Assembly: GCF_003797125.1 (NCBI RefSeq)
Contig: NZ_RKKE01000002.1
Span: 657,661 to 721,660, forward strand
Direction of reading: 5' to 3'
From: Shewanella frigidimarina
Lineage (GTDB): Bacteria > Pseudomonadota > Gammaproteobacteria > Enterobacterales > Shewanellaceae
Length of the DNA: 64,000 nucleotides
The notes below the pieces were generated by a model. That model did no database searches, had not been told where the DNA came from, and saw only the letters and a list, made by a program, of their open reading frames with translations. Positions within the stretch are counted from its first letter, which is position 1. Every line of letters starts with the position of its first letter. Shown in pieces: positions 63,809-64,000 of this stretch. Made by a program: the position numbers and the translations under genes.

Positions 63809-64000
63809 TTAACGTGTTGATTTACGTTTAGCGAAATCACTAATACTGCGTTTATTGGCGGTACGACGATTGGCTTGCTTATCGCGCGGCGCTCGCTTAC
63901 TGTTTTCGCTAATCGGTTTGTCTGTTACCGCAAAACCAGCTAATTCAACTAATGGTAATGCCTGTCCGGTTAATTCTCGAATAGCCTCTAAACTGAGTAA
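63809..64000 (-). CDS. C-terminus of a probable DEAD-box RNA helicase (cut by window edge)
   Basis: 63 residues visible up to TAA 63809-63811. The segment LSLEAIRELTGQALPLVELAGF resembles the end of the helicase core of DEAD-box proteins (LP..E..GF), followed by a basic tail (SKRAPRDKQANRRTANKRS) typical of RhlE-like members. The core motifs are outside the window, so the assignment is tentative; a pseudouridine synthase with a basic tail is an alternative. Confidence 0.5.
   Translation of the reverse strand, partial: LLSLEAIRELTGQALPLVELAGFAVTDKPISENSKRAPRDKQANRRTANKRSISDFAKRKSTR

Overview
The window is gammaproteobacterial chromosome and fits Shewanella best, probably a cold-adapted marine species such as S. 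frigidimarina. The reasons are a conserved backbone in E. coli-like blocks, an FKBP22-type FklB, a GGDEF-EAL gene beside pnp, and two lipoproteins ending in the DUF3494 ice-binding domain. One of these has the two-Ig-plus-ice-binding layout that I recall being described from S. frigidimarina. The species call is an inference. I see no rRNA, insertion sequence, prophage or CRISPR array.

Left part (1-14.4 kb), the more accessory end. A hybrid histidine kinase with two near-identical PAS domains and a sigma-54 response regulator (running off the left edge) form a translationally coupled minus-strand pair. Divergent from it lie two ice-binding lipoproteins, one with seven BIG2-type Ig repeats and one with two SbsA-type Ig domains. 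A decayed ferredoxin pseudogene follows, then ubiT divergent from ubiUV (oxygen-independent ubiquinone synthesis), a YjiH-type membrane protein and a PilZ protein.

Middle (14.4-35 kb). Divergent RadA, a 794-residue double-PilZ protein, an alpha/beta hydrolase, then serB and smp back to back. Next come the nucleoside genes nupC, a tsx-like porin and deoC-deoA-deoB-deoD, which import nucleosides across both membranes and break them down. A yjjV-type TatD nuclease, prfC, nlpI and pnp follow. The order deo / smp / serB / radA matches E. coli.

Right part (35-64 kb). A GGDEF-EAL gene and about 1.1 kb of gene-free DNA separate pnp from rpsO. Beyond rpsO the classic expression cluster runs on the minus strand: truB, rbfA, infB, nusA, rimP, tRNA-fMet, tRNA-Leu, secG, tpiA, glmM, folP, ftsH, rlmE, with yhbY divergent. 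A SecD/SecF pair without yajC and an unknown membrane-anchored protein sit between yhbY and greA. carB, carA, dapB, fklB, an M48 lipoprotein protease and the C-terminus of a probable DEAD-box helicase close the window.

No clearly new defence or mobile system is visible. The most notable element is the ice-adhesion locus beside its own two-component system. Next are the decayed ferredoxin, the divergent RadA with an altered zinc knuckle, the split rpsO/pnp locus and several candidate regulatory structures. Many start codons were moved from the longest open frame to the position supported by a ribosome binding site and family length; this includes TTG starts for carA, rimP and folP and GTG starts for pnp and glmM.
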